From Sedimentisphaerales bacterium (lineage in GTDB: Bacteria > Planctomycetota > Phycisphaerae > Sedimentisphaerales > Anaerobacaceae): DNA of 33,171 nucleotides. The DNA is taken from positions 1-33,171 of the forward strand of contig JAUWPZ010000028.1 in NCBI GenBank assembly GCA_030611315.1, written 5' to 3'. The position numbers and the translations under genes are program-made. Positions 15,531 through 24,093 of the stretch are shown here, one piece after another; within the stretch, counting starts at the first letter, position 1, and every line of letters begins with the position of its first letter. The notes under the pieces are model-generated. The model was not told the origin of the DNA and did no database searches. It was given only the letters and a program-made list of their open reading frames with translations.

Positions 15531-16874
15531 ATGAAAAAAACGAACGTTCTGCAGAAAAGAGTACTTACTCGGCGTGATTTTATTGGCGGCGCTGCTGCCG
15601 CGGCGGCCTTTACGATTGTGCCCCGGCATGTGCTCGGAGGCCCCGGTAATACACCGCCGAGCGAGAAGCTCAACATCGCCGGCATAGGCGTGGGCGGCCA
15701 GGGGGCAAGCGACCTGAGAGGTGTGGACAGTGAAACAATAGTCGCCTTGTGCGACGTGGACTGGTCGCGCGCAGGCGGCACCTTCAGGCGGTATCCCAAC
15801 GCTAAGAAATACAAGGACTACCGCAAAATGCTCGACAAGGAGGAAAAGAACATCGACGCGGTGGTCATTGGTGCACCGGACCACATACACGCACCGGCCT
15901 CAATGGCGGCCATCAAGCGAGGCAAACATGTCTATTGTGAAAAGCCGCTGACTCACTCGGTATATGAGGCCCGCAAAATCGCCGAGGCCGCACGCCGGTA
16001 CAACGTCGCTACACAAATGGGAAATCAGGGTCAGGCATCCGAGGAAACCCGCCTGATATGTGAATGGATCTGGGCCGGCGCCATCGGTCCGGTCCGCGAG
16101 GTGCATGCCTGGACAAATAGGCCTGTTTGGCCCCAGGGCATTGATAGGCCACCCGAGACGCCTGATGTGCCGTCCACGCTGAACTGGGACCTTTGGGTTG
16201 GCCCGGCGCCGCAGCGGCCCTATCATTCCGCCTATGTGCCGTTTAAGTGGCGGGGCTGGTGGGATTTCGGGACCGGAGCGCTCGGTGATATCGGCTGCCA
16301 TCGTATCGACCCTGTCTTCCGGGCACTGAAGCTCGGCCATCCGACGAGCGTGCAGGCGGTATCGACCCTGGTCAACACCGAGTCGTATCCCGCGGCGTCG
16401 ATGGTACGGTACGAGTTCGGCGGCAGAGGCGATATGCCCCCGGTAAAGCTGACCTGGTATGACGGGGGGATGAGGCCTCGCAGGCCCGATGAGCTGGAGG
16501 ACGGTCGGCAATTAGGCACAAACGGCATATTATTCGTTGGCGACAAGGGTAAGATGCTCGAAGCCAGGCTGTTACCTGAGTCGAGGATGAGAGAATACAA
16601 AAAACCACCGGAAATGATACCCCGCTCGCCGGGACATCACCAGGAGTGGATTGACGCCTGCAAGGGCGGTAAGCCTGCTGGCTCGAATTTCCCCGACCAC
16701 GCCGGTCGGCTGGCCGAAGCCGTCCTCCTGGGCAATGTCGCTCTGCGCCCGGAGCTGAGAGAGAAAATGAACCGGACGAAACTGTTGTGGGATGGGCCGA
16801 ATTTGAAGATTACCAATGTTCCCGAAGCCAATCAATTCCTGCAGCGCGAGTATCGCGACGGCTGGACACTGTAA
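15531..16874 (+). CDS. Tat-exported Gfo/Idh/MocA oxidoreductase, tandem copy 2
   Basis: This 447-residue protein starts at an ATG after a weak aggga site, 158 bases beyond the palindromic repeat. The twin-arginine signal is LTRRDFIGGAAAAAAF (12-27) with the cut region near RHVLGG. The Rossmann motif GIGVGGQG is at 51-58. Here the classical EKP motif is intact (CEKP, 136-139), unlike both tandem neighbours. The C-terminal domain has [30 protein letters not shown] and [20 protein letters not shown]. It is highly similar to copy 1, including the near-identical 152-bp tract. Keeping three copies with different EKP motifs suggests different substrates or steps rather than dosage alone. Confidence 0.88.
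   Translation: MKKTNVLQKRVLTRRDFIGGAAAAAAFTIVPRHVLGGPGNTPPSEKLNIAGIGVGGQGASDLRGVDSETIVALCDVDWSRAGGTFRRYPNAKKYKDYRKMLDKEEKNIDAVVIGAPDHIHAPASMAAIKRGKHVYCEKPLTHSVYEARKIAEAARRYNVATQMGNQGQASEETRLICEWIWAGAIGPVREVHAWTNRPVWPQGIDRPPETPDVPSTLNWDLWVGPAPQRPYHSAYVPFKWRGWWDFGTGALGDIGCHRIDPVFRALKLGHPTSVQAVSTLVNTESYPAASMVRYEFGGRGDMPPVKLTWYDGGMRPRRPDELEDGRQLGTNGILFVGDKGKMLEARLLPESRMREYKKPPEMIPRSPGHHQEWIDACKGGKPAGSNFPDHAGRLAEAVLLGNVALRPELREKMNRTKLLWDGPNLKITNVPEANQFLQREYRDGWTL
16050..16201 (+). repeat. Near-identical tract shared with 14490-14641 (copy B)
   Basis: This is the partner of 14490-14641. Five differences in 152 bases were counted by eye. It encodes the segment from LICEW through WDLWVG in both genes. 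Confidence 0.7.
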
Positions 16875-16944
16875 TTACTTCCGTCCGGCTCAAAATAGGG
16901 AGTGCGAAAACCGCCGGGGATGAACACAATTAAGGAGTTTAACC

Positions 16945-18252
16945 GTGAAAAAGAACATGATTACACGTCGGCAGTTTTTGGGCGGCGCCGCTGCGGCCGC
17001 TGCGTTTACCATTGTTCCTCGCCATGTCTTGGGAGGCCCTCGCCATGTCGCGCCGAGCGAGAAGCTCAACATCGCCTGTATCGGTATCGGCGGGATGGGA
17101 GGCTCTGATTCGAGCCAGGTCGGCACGGAAACAATAGTGGCATTATGTGATGTGGATTGGAAACGTGGAGCGGGTGCGTTCAATAAGTACCCCAACGCGA
17201 AAAAATACCGCGATTTCCGAAAGATGCTGGAAAAGGAAAAGAGCGTCGATGCCGTAACGGTATCGACGCCGGATAATACGCATGCAGTCGCGGCAATGAT
17301 GGCGATAAAGATGGGCAAGCATGTCTATTGCCAAAAGCCCCTGGCGCATGACATCTTTGAAGTCCGCCGGCTAACCGAGGCCGCCCGCAAGTATAAGGTG
17401 ATGACGCAGATGGGTATTCAGCTTCACGCGGAGGGCTACCTTCGGCTGGTGGTGGAGATGATTAAATCAGGCGTTATCGGAAAGGTCAGAAGGGTGGATA
17501 TCTGGAGCGGTAAGAATTGGGGCGGCGGTACAAAGCCGACTGATACGCCCCCGGTTCCTGAGACGTTGGACTGGGACCTGTGGCTCGGCCCGGCCCCGTG
17601 GCGGCCCTATCATCCGGTTTATGTTCCTTCCAACTGGCGGCGATGGTGGGATTTCGGGACAGGCACTTTAGGAGATATGGGCTGTCATATAATAGACCCG
17701 GCTTTCTGGGCCCTTGATTTGGGTTATCCGACGAGCGTCGAGGCAAGTCCCGGTGAATTTAACAAAGAGACTTATCCGAAGAAAACCATCGTTAAATGGC
17801 AGTTCCCTGCCCGGGGCCAGTTGCCCCCGATGACGCTGACCTGGTATGACGGCGCCAACAAACCGCCACGCCCGAAAGAGCTTGATGAAGGACGCAATCT
17901 GCCCGGCCAGGGCGGTCTTTATTATGGCGATAAGGGTGTTATTCTTGCCCCGCACGGCGGCGGGCCGAGACTCCTGCCGGAATCGAAAATGAAAGGTTTC
18001 AAGCCGCCCGAGCCGTTCCTGCCGAGGGGCGTTAATCACTGGCAGGAATGGATTAGTGCCTGTAAGGGCGGTCCGAAGCCGCTGGCTGATTTTGACTACG
18101 CCGGACCGCTCACCGAGACCATTTTGCTGGGCAACGTGGCGGCCCTTGCCGGTCGGAAAATAAAGTGGAATGGGCCGAAGCTCAAAGTTGCCGATATGCC
18201 CGAAGCAAACAAATATCTAAAACGCGATTATCGTCAGGGGTGGACCCTGTAG
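16945..18252 (+). CDS. Tat-exported Gfo/Idh/MocA oxidoreductase, tandem copy 3
   Basis: The start is a GTG seven bases after aaggag; an ATG at 16957 is a weaker alternative because it leaves almost no n-region. The 435-residue protein has the Tat signal ITRRQFLGGAAAAAAF (6-21) and IVPRHVLGGP. Its Rossmann motif GIGGMGG is at 47-53, and the EKP motif reads CQKP (129-132). The C-terminal part has LDWDLWLGPAPWRPYHP, WWDFGTGTLGDMGCHIIDP and TLTWYDGANKPPRP, as in copies 1 and 2, but it is the most diverged of the three. The next frame begins immediately after its stop, and the fusion gene 18298-20526 probably shares its transcript. Confidence 0.88.
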   Translation: MKKNMITRRQFLGGAAAAAAFTIVPRHVLGGPRHVAPSEKLNIACIGIGGMGGSDSSQVGTETIVALCDVDWKRGAGAFNKYPNAKKYRDFRKMLEKEKSVDAVTVSTPDNTHAVAAMMAIKMGKHVYCQKPLAHDIFEVRRLTEAARKYKVMTQMGIQLHAEGYLRLVVEMIKSGVIGKVRRVDIWSGKNWGGGTKPTDTPPVPETLDWDLWLGPAPWRPYHPVYVPSNWRRWWDFGTGTLGDMGCHIIDPAFWALDLGYPTSVEASPGEFNKETYPKKTIVKWQFPARGQLPPMTLTWYDGANKPPRPKELDEGRNLPGQGGLYYGDKGVILAPHGGGPRLLPESKMKGFKPPEPFLPRGVNHWQEWISACKGGPKPLADFDYAGPLTETILLGNVAALAGRKIKWNGPKLKVADMPEANKYLKRDYRQGWTL

Positions 18253-18297
18253 ATGAAAACCGCCAATTTTAACTTGAATTTGCAGGAGAAAATGAAA

Positions 18298-20526
18298 ATG
18301 AACAAACCTACAAAGCTTACCTGTGTATTGTTGGTGCTTGTATTGTGTATCTGCTCTCTGTCTCAAACTGCTCGGGCCGCCGAGAAGGAGAGCCCCGTTA
18401 GAAATTTTGCAGCGGCCGATGTAATACACCAGGGCGGTATTTCTAACGGGGAGAACTGGAAGCTGGGCATGCAGGCGTACAGCTTTAATCGCTTTACGTT
18501 TTACGAGGCGGTGGACAAGAACAAGGCGCTCGGCATGCGCTACATCGAGGCTTATCCCGGTCAAAAGCTGAGCAGGGAAAAACCCGATATCAAGACCAGC
18601 CACGATATGCCCCCGACCGAAAAGAAGGAAATGCTGCAAAAGCTCCGCCAGGCGGGCGTCAAGCTGATAAATTACGGCGTGGTCAAGCTGCCGAACAACG
18701 AGGCCGAGGCTCGAAAGGTCTTTAACTTTGCCCGCGAGATGGGGATTGAGACGATTGTCTCCGAGCCGCCGGAGGACGCCTTCGATTTGCTCGAGAAATT
18801 GTGCGAGGAGTTCAAGATTAACGTGGCCATCCACAATCATCCCAAGCCGTCGCGCTACTGGGACCCCGATACGGTGCTCAAGGTCTGCAAGGGACGCAGC
18901 AAGCGAATCGGGGCCTGCGCCGATACCGGCCATTGGATGCGCTCCGGCGTCAATCCTGTCGAGGCGATAAAGAAGCTCGGCGCCGCCGGTCGCATCATCA
19001 GTCTGCACTTTAAGGACCTCAATGAATTTGGCGTTCGCGGTGCGCACGACGTGATTTGGGGCACGGGCAAGGCGAATGTTGATGCGATTTTGGCTGAGCT
19101 TGCCCGCCAGAAATTCAAGGGCGTTTTTTCAATCGAGTATGAGCATAACTGGCTCAACTCGATGCCTGAAATCGCCGGTTGTGTCTCATATTTTGAGCGC
19201 ACCGCGGCTAAACTGGGCCAGACAGACTGGAAATGGCTCTTCAACGGCAAGGACCTGAAAGGCTGGGATGGTGACCCGCGATTGTGGTCGGTCAAAGACG
19301 GCGTTATTCGCGGAGAAACTACGGAGGAAAACCCCGCTAGCGGCAACACGTTCCTTGTCTGGCGGAATGGCAAGCTCAAAGACTTCGAGTTGAAACTCAG
19401 GTTCCGTATCCAGAACGGCAATTCCGGAGTGCAGTATCGCAGCAAGGAAGTCAGCAAATGGGTTATCAGCGGCTATCAGGCCGAGGTGCAGAACGCCCCG
19501 GGAAAGGTCGGTTTCCTCTACCATGAAAAGGGACGCGGCTGGCTCGTCAACGTCGGTGATATTATGGAGATAGATAAAGACGGCAAAAAGAATGTCATCG
19601 GTAATGTTTCCGATAAAGATGCCTTGATAAAGGCCGGCTATTACAACGACAAGGACTGGAACGAGTACCACATTATCGCCCAGGGCAATCACCTCAAGCA
19701 CTACCTCAATGGCTATCCCACGATGGAGCTGATTGACAACGACCGCGTTACCAATCCGGACGACCCCAGGGACACTAAAGGCGCCGCGAAGGAAGGCCTG
19801 CTGGCATTGCAGATTCACGCCGGGCCGCCGATGGTCGTTGAGTTCAAGGACATCCGCATAAAAGAGTTGAAATCGAAATACGGTGATGGCCGGGTCATCT
19901 TTAACGGCAAAGACCTGAAGAATGACTGGGGGGTCAAGGGAGACGACGAAAAGAGCAAATGGGAGGTCGGCATCGCCGCGATATCGCCGGATGACCCCAA
20001 AAAGCTGGTGAATAAGGGCGGCCAGGGCGCGATGATTAACCTCGCCGGCCGTCATGGCGATAGTATCGATATCTTCTCCAGAGAAAAGTTCGGCGACTGC
20101 CGAATCGAGCTGGAAGTAATGGTGCCGCAGGGTTCCAATTCCGGCATCTACGTTATGGGCGAGTATGAGATTCAGGTGCTGGACAGTTGGGGTAGAGCAA
20201 AGATGAGCGGCGGTGATATGGGTGCGGTTTACGGCGCCGCTCCGCCTCGCGTCAACGCCTGCAAAAAGCCCGGCGAATGGCAAAAGTACGTGATTGAATA
20301 CCAGGCCCCCAGATTTGACGCCGGCGGAAAAAAAATCGAGGGCGCCAACGCCAAACTAATCAAGGTGGAGCTCAACGGCCAGGTGCTGCATGAGAACGTC
20401 GAAATCAAAGGCCCGACGGGCAGCGCACTGACCGGCAAAGAAGCGCCGACCGGCCCGATTATGTTCCAGGGCAACCACGGCCCCGTGGCGTATCGCAATA
20501 TTATTGTGAAGCCTTTGGTCGAGTAA
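18298..20526 (+). CDS. Exported three-domain protein: TIM barrel plus two PF06439 domains
   Basis: I choose ATG 18298, nine bases after aggag, over an in-frame ATG at 18253, because it gives a compact signal peptide (KLTCVLLVLVLCICSL, cut near ARA-AE). The product is 742 residues. Residues about 55-305 are a xylose-isomerase-like TIM barrel: MQAYSFNRFTFYEAVD, VAIHNHPKPSRYWDPD, GACADTGHWMRSG, SLHFKDLNEFG and FSIEYEHNW supply the usual Asp/His/Glu metal-site positions. Residues about 310-525 are a first PF06439 domain (WLFNGKDLKGWDGDPRLW, NGNSGVQYRSKE). Residues about 530-740 are a second (VIFNGKDLKNDWGVKGDD, GSNSGIYVMGEYEIQVLDSW, NHGPVAYRNIIVKPL). A lyase/isomerase-type barrel joined to two keto-glycoside-cleaving modules suggests channelling of successive steps outside the cytoplasm. 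This is inference; each domain call is firm. Confidence 0.88.
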   Translation: MNKPTKLTCVLLVLVLCICSLSQTARAAEKESPVRNFAAADVIHQGGISNGENWKLGMQAYSFNRFTFYEAVDKNKALGMRYIEAYPGQKLSREKPDIKTSHDMPPTEKKEMLQKLRQAGVKLINYGVVKLPNNEAEARKVFNFAREMGIETIVSEPPEDAFDLLEKLCEEFKINVAIHNHPKPSRYWDPDTVLKVCKGRSKRIGACADTGHWMRSGVNPVEAIKKLGAAGRIISLHFKDLNEFGVRGAHDVIWGTGKANVDAILAELARQKFKGVFSIEYEHNWLNSMPEIAGCVSYFERTAAKLGQTDWKWLFNGKDLKGWDGDPRLWSVKDGVIRGETTEENPASGNTFLVWRNGKLKDFELKLRFRIQNGNSGVQYRSKEVSKWVISGYQAEVQNAPGKVGFLYHEKGRGWLVNVGDIMEIDKDGKKNVIGNVSDKDALIKAGYYNDKDWNEYHIIAQGNHLKHYLNGYPTMELIDNDRVTNPDDPRDTKGAAKEGLLALQIHAGPPMVVEFKDIRIKELKSKYGDGRVIFNGKDLKNDWGVKGDDEKSKWEVGIAAISPDDPKKLVNKGGQGAMINLAGRHGDSIDIFSREKFGDCRIELEVMVPQGSNSGIYVMGEYEIQVLDSWGRAKMSGGDMGAVYGAAPPRVNACKKPGEWQKYVIEYQAPRFDAGGKKIEGANAKLIKVELNGQVLHENVEIKGPTGSALTGKEAPTGPIMFQGNHGPVAYRNIIVKPLVE

Positions 20527-20641
20527 CTTTTGTGGCCTCAGGGCAAGTGAAGGTTTGTGAGGTTTTGTTCGTTTTGAGTGTTTACCGAACGGCCTGACAG
20601 AATAAACGTCCGATAAAGCAACGACATTATTGGGTGGCCGG

Positions 20642-20663
20642 GGCGTTAAAATCGCCAAACGCC
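20642..20663. promoter_or_regulatory. Candidate operator next to the -35 element
   Basis: ggcgtt (20642-20647) and aacgcc (20658-20663) form a perfect inverted repeat with a 10-base spacer, ending two bases before the -35 hexamer of the 20752 promoter. The position suits a dimeric regulator. Confidence 0.35.
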
Positions 20664-20665
20664 GC

Positions 20666-20694
20666 TTGACAGTCGTTGATAATTGTGTTATATT
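20666..20694 (+). promoter_or_regulatory. Strong sigma70-type promoter for the 20752 gene
   Basis: A perfect ttgaca (20666-20671) and tatatt (20689-20694) are separated by 17 bases. Transcription would start near 20701, 50 bases ahead of the ATG. The 12-mer over the -10 region (gtgttatattat, 20685-20696) recurs exactly in the promoter at 25955-25983. Confidence 0.65.
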
Positions 20695-20751
20695 ATCTAC
20701 CGGTAAAGTCAACGAACAATTTGTTACTTTTTTGGAGTTTACAGAAGCACA

Positions 20752-22107
20752 ATGAGTAATCAAAAGACCAATAACAAAATCGACAGGCGCAGTTTTCTGC
20801 GCTCTACGGCAGCGGCAGGAGCGTCTCTGGCATTTTCGCCGGCGGCATTTGGGGCAAGTGCCGGCAAGGCGGACGACATTAACATAGCCCTGCTCGGCTG
20901 CGGGGCTCAGGGGATGGTCCTGATGGAAGCCGCTCGCAGGATTCCCGGCATCCGTTTCAAGGCTGTCTGCGATATCTGGACGGCCTACAATCAAAGGCGT
21001 GTTTCGCGCATCCTCAAGGCCTACAAGCACGAACACAATACGTATGTGGATTACCAGGAGATGCTTGCTAAAGAAAAGGACCTTGACGCAGTCATAATTG
21101 CTACGCCTGATTTCCGGCACTCTGAGCACACAGTTGCCTGCTTGAAGGCCGGGCTGCATGTCTATTGCGAAAAGGAGATGTCCAACACTCTCGATGGCGC
21201 CAAAAAGATGGCCGTGGCCGCAAAGGAAACCGGAAAGCTGCTGCAGATAGGCCATCAGCGCCGCAGCAATCCACGTTACAGGTACGTTTATGAAAAGCTC
21301 GTGTCAGGAGCCAAGATTCTTGGCCGAATCACCACAATCAACGGCCAGTGGAACCGCAGCAAAGCCGCCTGCGAGGACCTCGGCTGGCCCCCAAAGGCCG
21401 AACTCGACCAGGCCACTCTGGAGAAGTACGGTTTCAAATCGATGCAGCAGTTTAAAAACTGGCGATGGTACAAGGGCATGGGCGGCGGCCCGATCGTTGA
21501 CCTCGGTTCGCACCAGATTGATATTTATAGCTGGTTCCTCGGAGCCAATCCCAGGTCTGTTATGGCCAGCGGCGGCATCGACTACTGGAAAGGCCGCGAC
21601 TGGTACGACAATGTTATGGCCGTCTTCGAGTATGAAACTAAGGAAGGAACCGCCAGGGCCTTCTACCAGACCATTACGACCAACAGCAGCAGAGGGTATT
21701 TCGAAAACTTCATGGGCGATGAAGGCTCACTGGAAATCTCGGAAGCATCCGGATACGGCAGTCTTTACCGCGAGGCCTGGGTGCCCGCGGAGAACTGGGA
21801 CAAATGGGTCAAGATGGGCTACATCAAAGAACCCGAACAGCCGGAAGAAGAAAAGCCCGCCGGCGACGCCGTGCTCGATGTACGCGAGTCGCCCGAGCCG
21901 CCGAGTTACGACATACCGGTTACTATGGAAGGCAAGCCTTATCACCAGCCGCACCTCGAGAATTTCTTCGATGCGATTAAAGGCAAGGCAAAACTCAATT
22001 GTCCCGCAGAAATCGGATACGAAACGGCTGTTACCGTACTTAAAGTCAACGATGCGGTGGCCGCAGGGCGTAAGCTGGAGTTCAAACCTGAGGACTTTGA
22101 GGTCTGA
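20752..22107 (+). CDS. Tat-exported Gfo/Idh/MocA oxidoreductase with EKE variant
   Basis: The 451-residue protein has a twin-arginine signal (IDRRSFLRSTAAAGASLAF at 10-28, cut near FGA). The Rossmann motif is LLGCGAQG (47-54). The EKP motif reads CEKE (139-142), with the proline lost. The C-terminal domain has QFKNWRWYKGMGGGPIVDLG, then SHQIDIYSWFLG. Near 360-385 there is an acidic insert (EPEQPEEEKPAGDAV) not seen in the other copies. It forms a different subgroup from the 13968-18252 trio. It has its own promoter and possible operator. The cytochrome gene follows after a short gap, so the oxidoreductase and electron-transfer proteins are probably co-transcribed. Confidence 0.87.
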   Translation: MSNQKTNNKIDRRSFLRSTAAAGASLAFSPAAFGASAGKADDINIALLGCGAQGMVLMEAARRIPGIRFKAVCDIWTAYNQRRVSRILKAYKHEHNTYVDYQEMLAKEKDLDAVIIATPDFRHSEHTVACLKAGLHVYCEKEMSNTLDGAKKMAVAAKETGKLLQIGHQRRSNPRYRYVYEKLVSGAKILGRITTINGQWNRSKAACEDLGWPPKAELDQATLEKYGFKSMQQFKNWRWYKGMGGGPIVDLGSHQIDIYSWFLGANPRSVMASGGIDYWKGRDWYDNVMAVFEYETKEGTARAFYQTITTNSSRGYFENFMGDEGSLEISEASGYGSLYREAWVPAENWDKWVKMGYIKEPEQPEEEKPAGDAVLDVRESPEPPSYDIPVTMEGKPYHQPHLENFFDAIKGKAKLNCPAEIGYETAVTVLKVNDAVAAGRKLEFKPEDFEV

Positions 22108-22184
22108 ATACTGCATTTAAGCGGGCGGTTTGTATAATGTTTGCCTGCCGGCACCAATACATTTGGAAAAGGATTGACAATAAA

Positions 22185-24065
22185 GTGAGCAAAGGATTGG
22201 TAATAACAGGCGTTTTGTCCCTGATGGTATTGGCCTTGCCTGTTGCCGCCGAGGCGGAAGGAAAAAAGCTTGGCGATGAAAGTGACGGCAGCCGAGCACA
22301 CTCGATACACGTAATCCCTCTGCTTACCGAGGAAGGGGACAGAATTGCTCCCGATGACGACCCGCTTTTGCCCTTTTCGATGCGCCAAACCTGCGGCGAA
22401 TGCCACAGCTATCAGATAATTGGTAATGGCTGGCATTTTAACGCCCCCGACGCCAACGCTGCGCCCGGCCGACCGGGTCAGCCGTCGATTTTCTCTGACG
22501 CCCGCACCGGCACTCAGATTCCTCTTTCATACCGCCCCTGGCCGGGGACATACAAACCCGAGCAGCTCGGTCTGACGCCGCGGCAGTTCACCAGGCGTTT
22601 CGGCAGTCATACGCCGGGCGGCGGCGCAGGAGAGCTTGACACGCCTCTCGATGATGAGATTATGCGCGAGATGGTATCGGGCAAGCTGGAAATCAACTGC
22701 CTGAGCTGCCACAACGCCGACCCCGCCCACAACCAGGGCGATTTCGCCGGCCAGATTGCCCGCGAGAATTTCCGCTGGGCCGGCGCCGCCACAACTGGAA
22801 TTGCTACAGCGAGCGGCTCGGCCAGAGATATGCCCGACACCTATGACCCGGTGATGCCGGACCCGCTGGACGACCCCAAGCTGGTTCCGCCGGCTATAAG
22901 CTACAAACAGGGCATATTTGACAGCAAAAAGTGGGTATTTTTTGACATCAAGAGAGAAGTGCCGAGCCATCGCTGCTACTTCTGCCATTCCAATCTATAC
23001 ATTGAGAACGAACACACCGAGAAATGGTCCACCGACGAGGATATTCACATGACCGCCGGCCTGAGCTGCGTGGATTGCCATCGTAACGGCATTGACCATA
23101 ATACCGTCAGGGGATATGAAGGCGAGGCATCTGTCTCGAAAAATCACATAGCCGCCGAATCGTCGTGCGAAGGTTGTCATCTCGGCGAGAAATCATCGGC
23201 AGAGCCTGTAGCGGGCCGATTCGGCGCCCCCGTGCCGCAGCATCCGGGCATTCCCCCGGCACACTTTGAGAGGCTCACCTGCACCGCCTGCCACAGCGGC
23301 CCGTGGCCCGGAGAAGAGACTGTTCTGACTAAAACATCCCGGGCCCATCGCCTGGGGACGATTGGCGTCAATAAATCGCATGAGGCGCTGCCTCACGTCA
23401 TCTCTCCCGTCTTCGCCACGCAGGGCGATGGCAAAATTGCTCCTCATAAGCTTCTATGGCCTGCTTTCTGGGGCAGTCTCAAGGATGGTCAGGTTGAGCC
23501 GGTTGCCTTTGACGCTGTCGGAAAAATCCTCGGCGAGACTCTGGCTGATTTGAAGCGGCTGCGTTCGGGGGACTGGCCTGCTTTCACCGCCGAACACATC
23601 ACCGGGGGCTTGAAGACCCTTGCATCGGATAAATCAATAGAAGGGACGCCCGTTTATATCAGCGGCGGCAAACTCCACAAACTGGATGATTCGGGGGCAT
23701 TGAGCGTCGAAGACCACGCAGCGGCCGAGCCGTATCTCTGGCCCATCGCCCATGATGTCAGGCCGGCTGCCCAGGCACTGGGCATCCGCTATTGCACGGA
23801 TTGCCATGCCACAGATGCGCCGTTCTTCTTCGGTAATGTCGCCGTCGATTCGCCGGTTGTCTCCGAACGCCAGGACGTCAAAAAAATGTATGATTTCCAG
23901 GATATCGATGTTACCTACGCCAAGGCGTTTGCTTTTTCGTTCGTATTTCGTCCGTGGATGAAGGCAGTCGCTCTTTGTTCGTGTGCGGTTCTGGCTGCCG
24001 TATTGTTGTTATATGTACTAAAGGCCCTGGCTTTTGTTGCAAAATTGCTGGGCGAGGAAGATTAG
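22185..24065 (+). CDS. Seven-heme cytochrome c with C-terminal membrane anchor
   Basis: I prefer the GTG at 22185 (626 residues), which follows aaaagga and leads straight into a signal peptide (LVITGVLSLMVLALPVAAEA). An in-frame ATG at 22137 gives 16 more residues but has no ribosome site. Seven CxxCH heme-binding motifs are visible; numbered from 22137 they are CGECH 86, CLSCH 188, CYFCH 280, CVDCH 311, CEGCH 344, CTACH 382 and CTDCH 553. A transmembrane segment near 609-631 (VALCSCAVLAAVLLLYVL) anchors the C-terminus, leaving the hemes outside the cytoplasm. The b-type membrane gene follows after 28 bases. Together they look like a quinone-linked electron-transfer module. The partner is not known. 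Confidence 0.88.
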   Translation: MSKGLVITGVLSLMVLALPVAAEAEGKKLGDESDGSRAHSIHVIPLLTEEGDRIAPDDDPLLPFSMRQTCGECHSYQIIGNGWHFNAPDANAAPGRPGQPSIFSDARTGTQIPLSYRPWPGTYKPEQLGLTPRQFTRRFGSHTPGGGAGELDTPLDDEIMREMVSGKLEINCLSCHNADPAHNQGDFAGQIARENFRWAGAATTGIATASGSARDMPDTYDPVMPDPLDDPKLVPPAISYKQGIFDSKKWVFFDIKREVPSHRCYFCHSNLYIENEHTEKWSTDEDIHMTAGLSCVDCHRNGIDHNTVRGYEGEASVSKNHIAAESSCEGCHLGEKSSAEPVAGRFGAPVPQHPGIPPAHFERLTCTACHSGPWPGEETVLTKTSRAHRLGTIGVNKSHEALPHVISPVFATQGDGKIAPHKLLWPAFWGSLKDGQVEPVAFDAVGKILGETLADLKRLRSGDWPAFTAEHITGGLKTLASDKSIEGTPVYISGGKLHKLDDSGALSVEDHAAAEPYLWPIAHDVRPAAQALGIRYCTDCHATDAPFFFGNVAVDSPVVSERQDVKKMYDFQDIDVTYAKAFAFSFVFRPWMKAVALCSCAVLAAVLLLYVLKALAFVAKLLGEED

Positions 24066-24093
24066 TAGCTCTGATTGAGAATGTGCAGGTATT

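Noticed and set aside
18253-18297. Start of the fusion protein at ATG 18253
   Set aside because: It would put 15 extra residues ahead of the signal peptide. The aggag site at 18284-18288 fits ATG 18298.
19186-20283. Long antisense frame of 365 codons within the fusion gene
   Set aside because: It lies opposite firmly identified PF06439 domains, has no recognisable domain and no ribosome site. It reflects the base composition of the sense gene, as do the antisense frames at 4380-5099 and 8523-9314.
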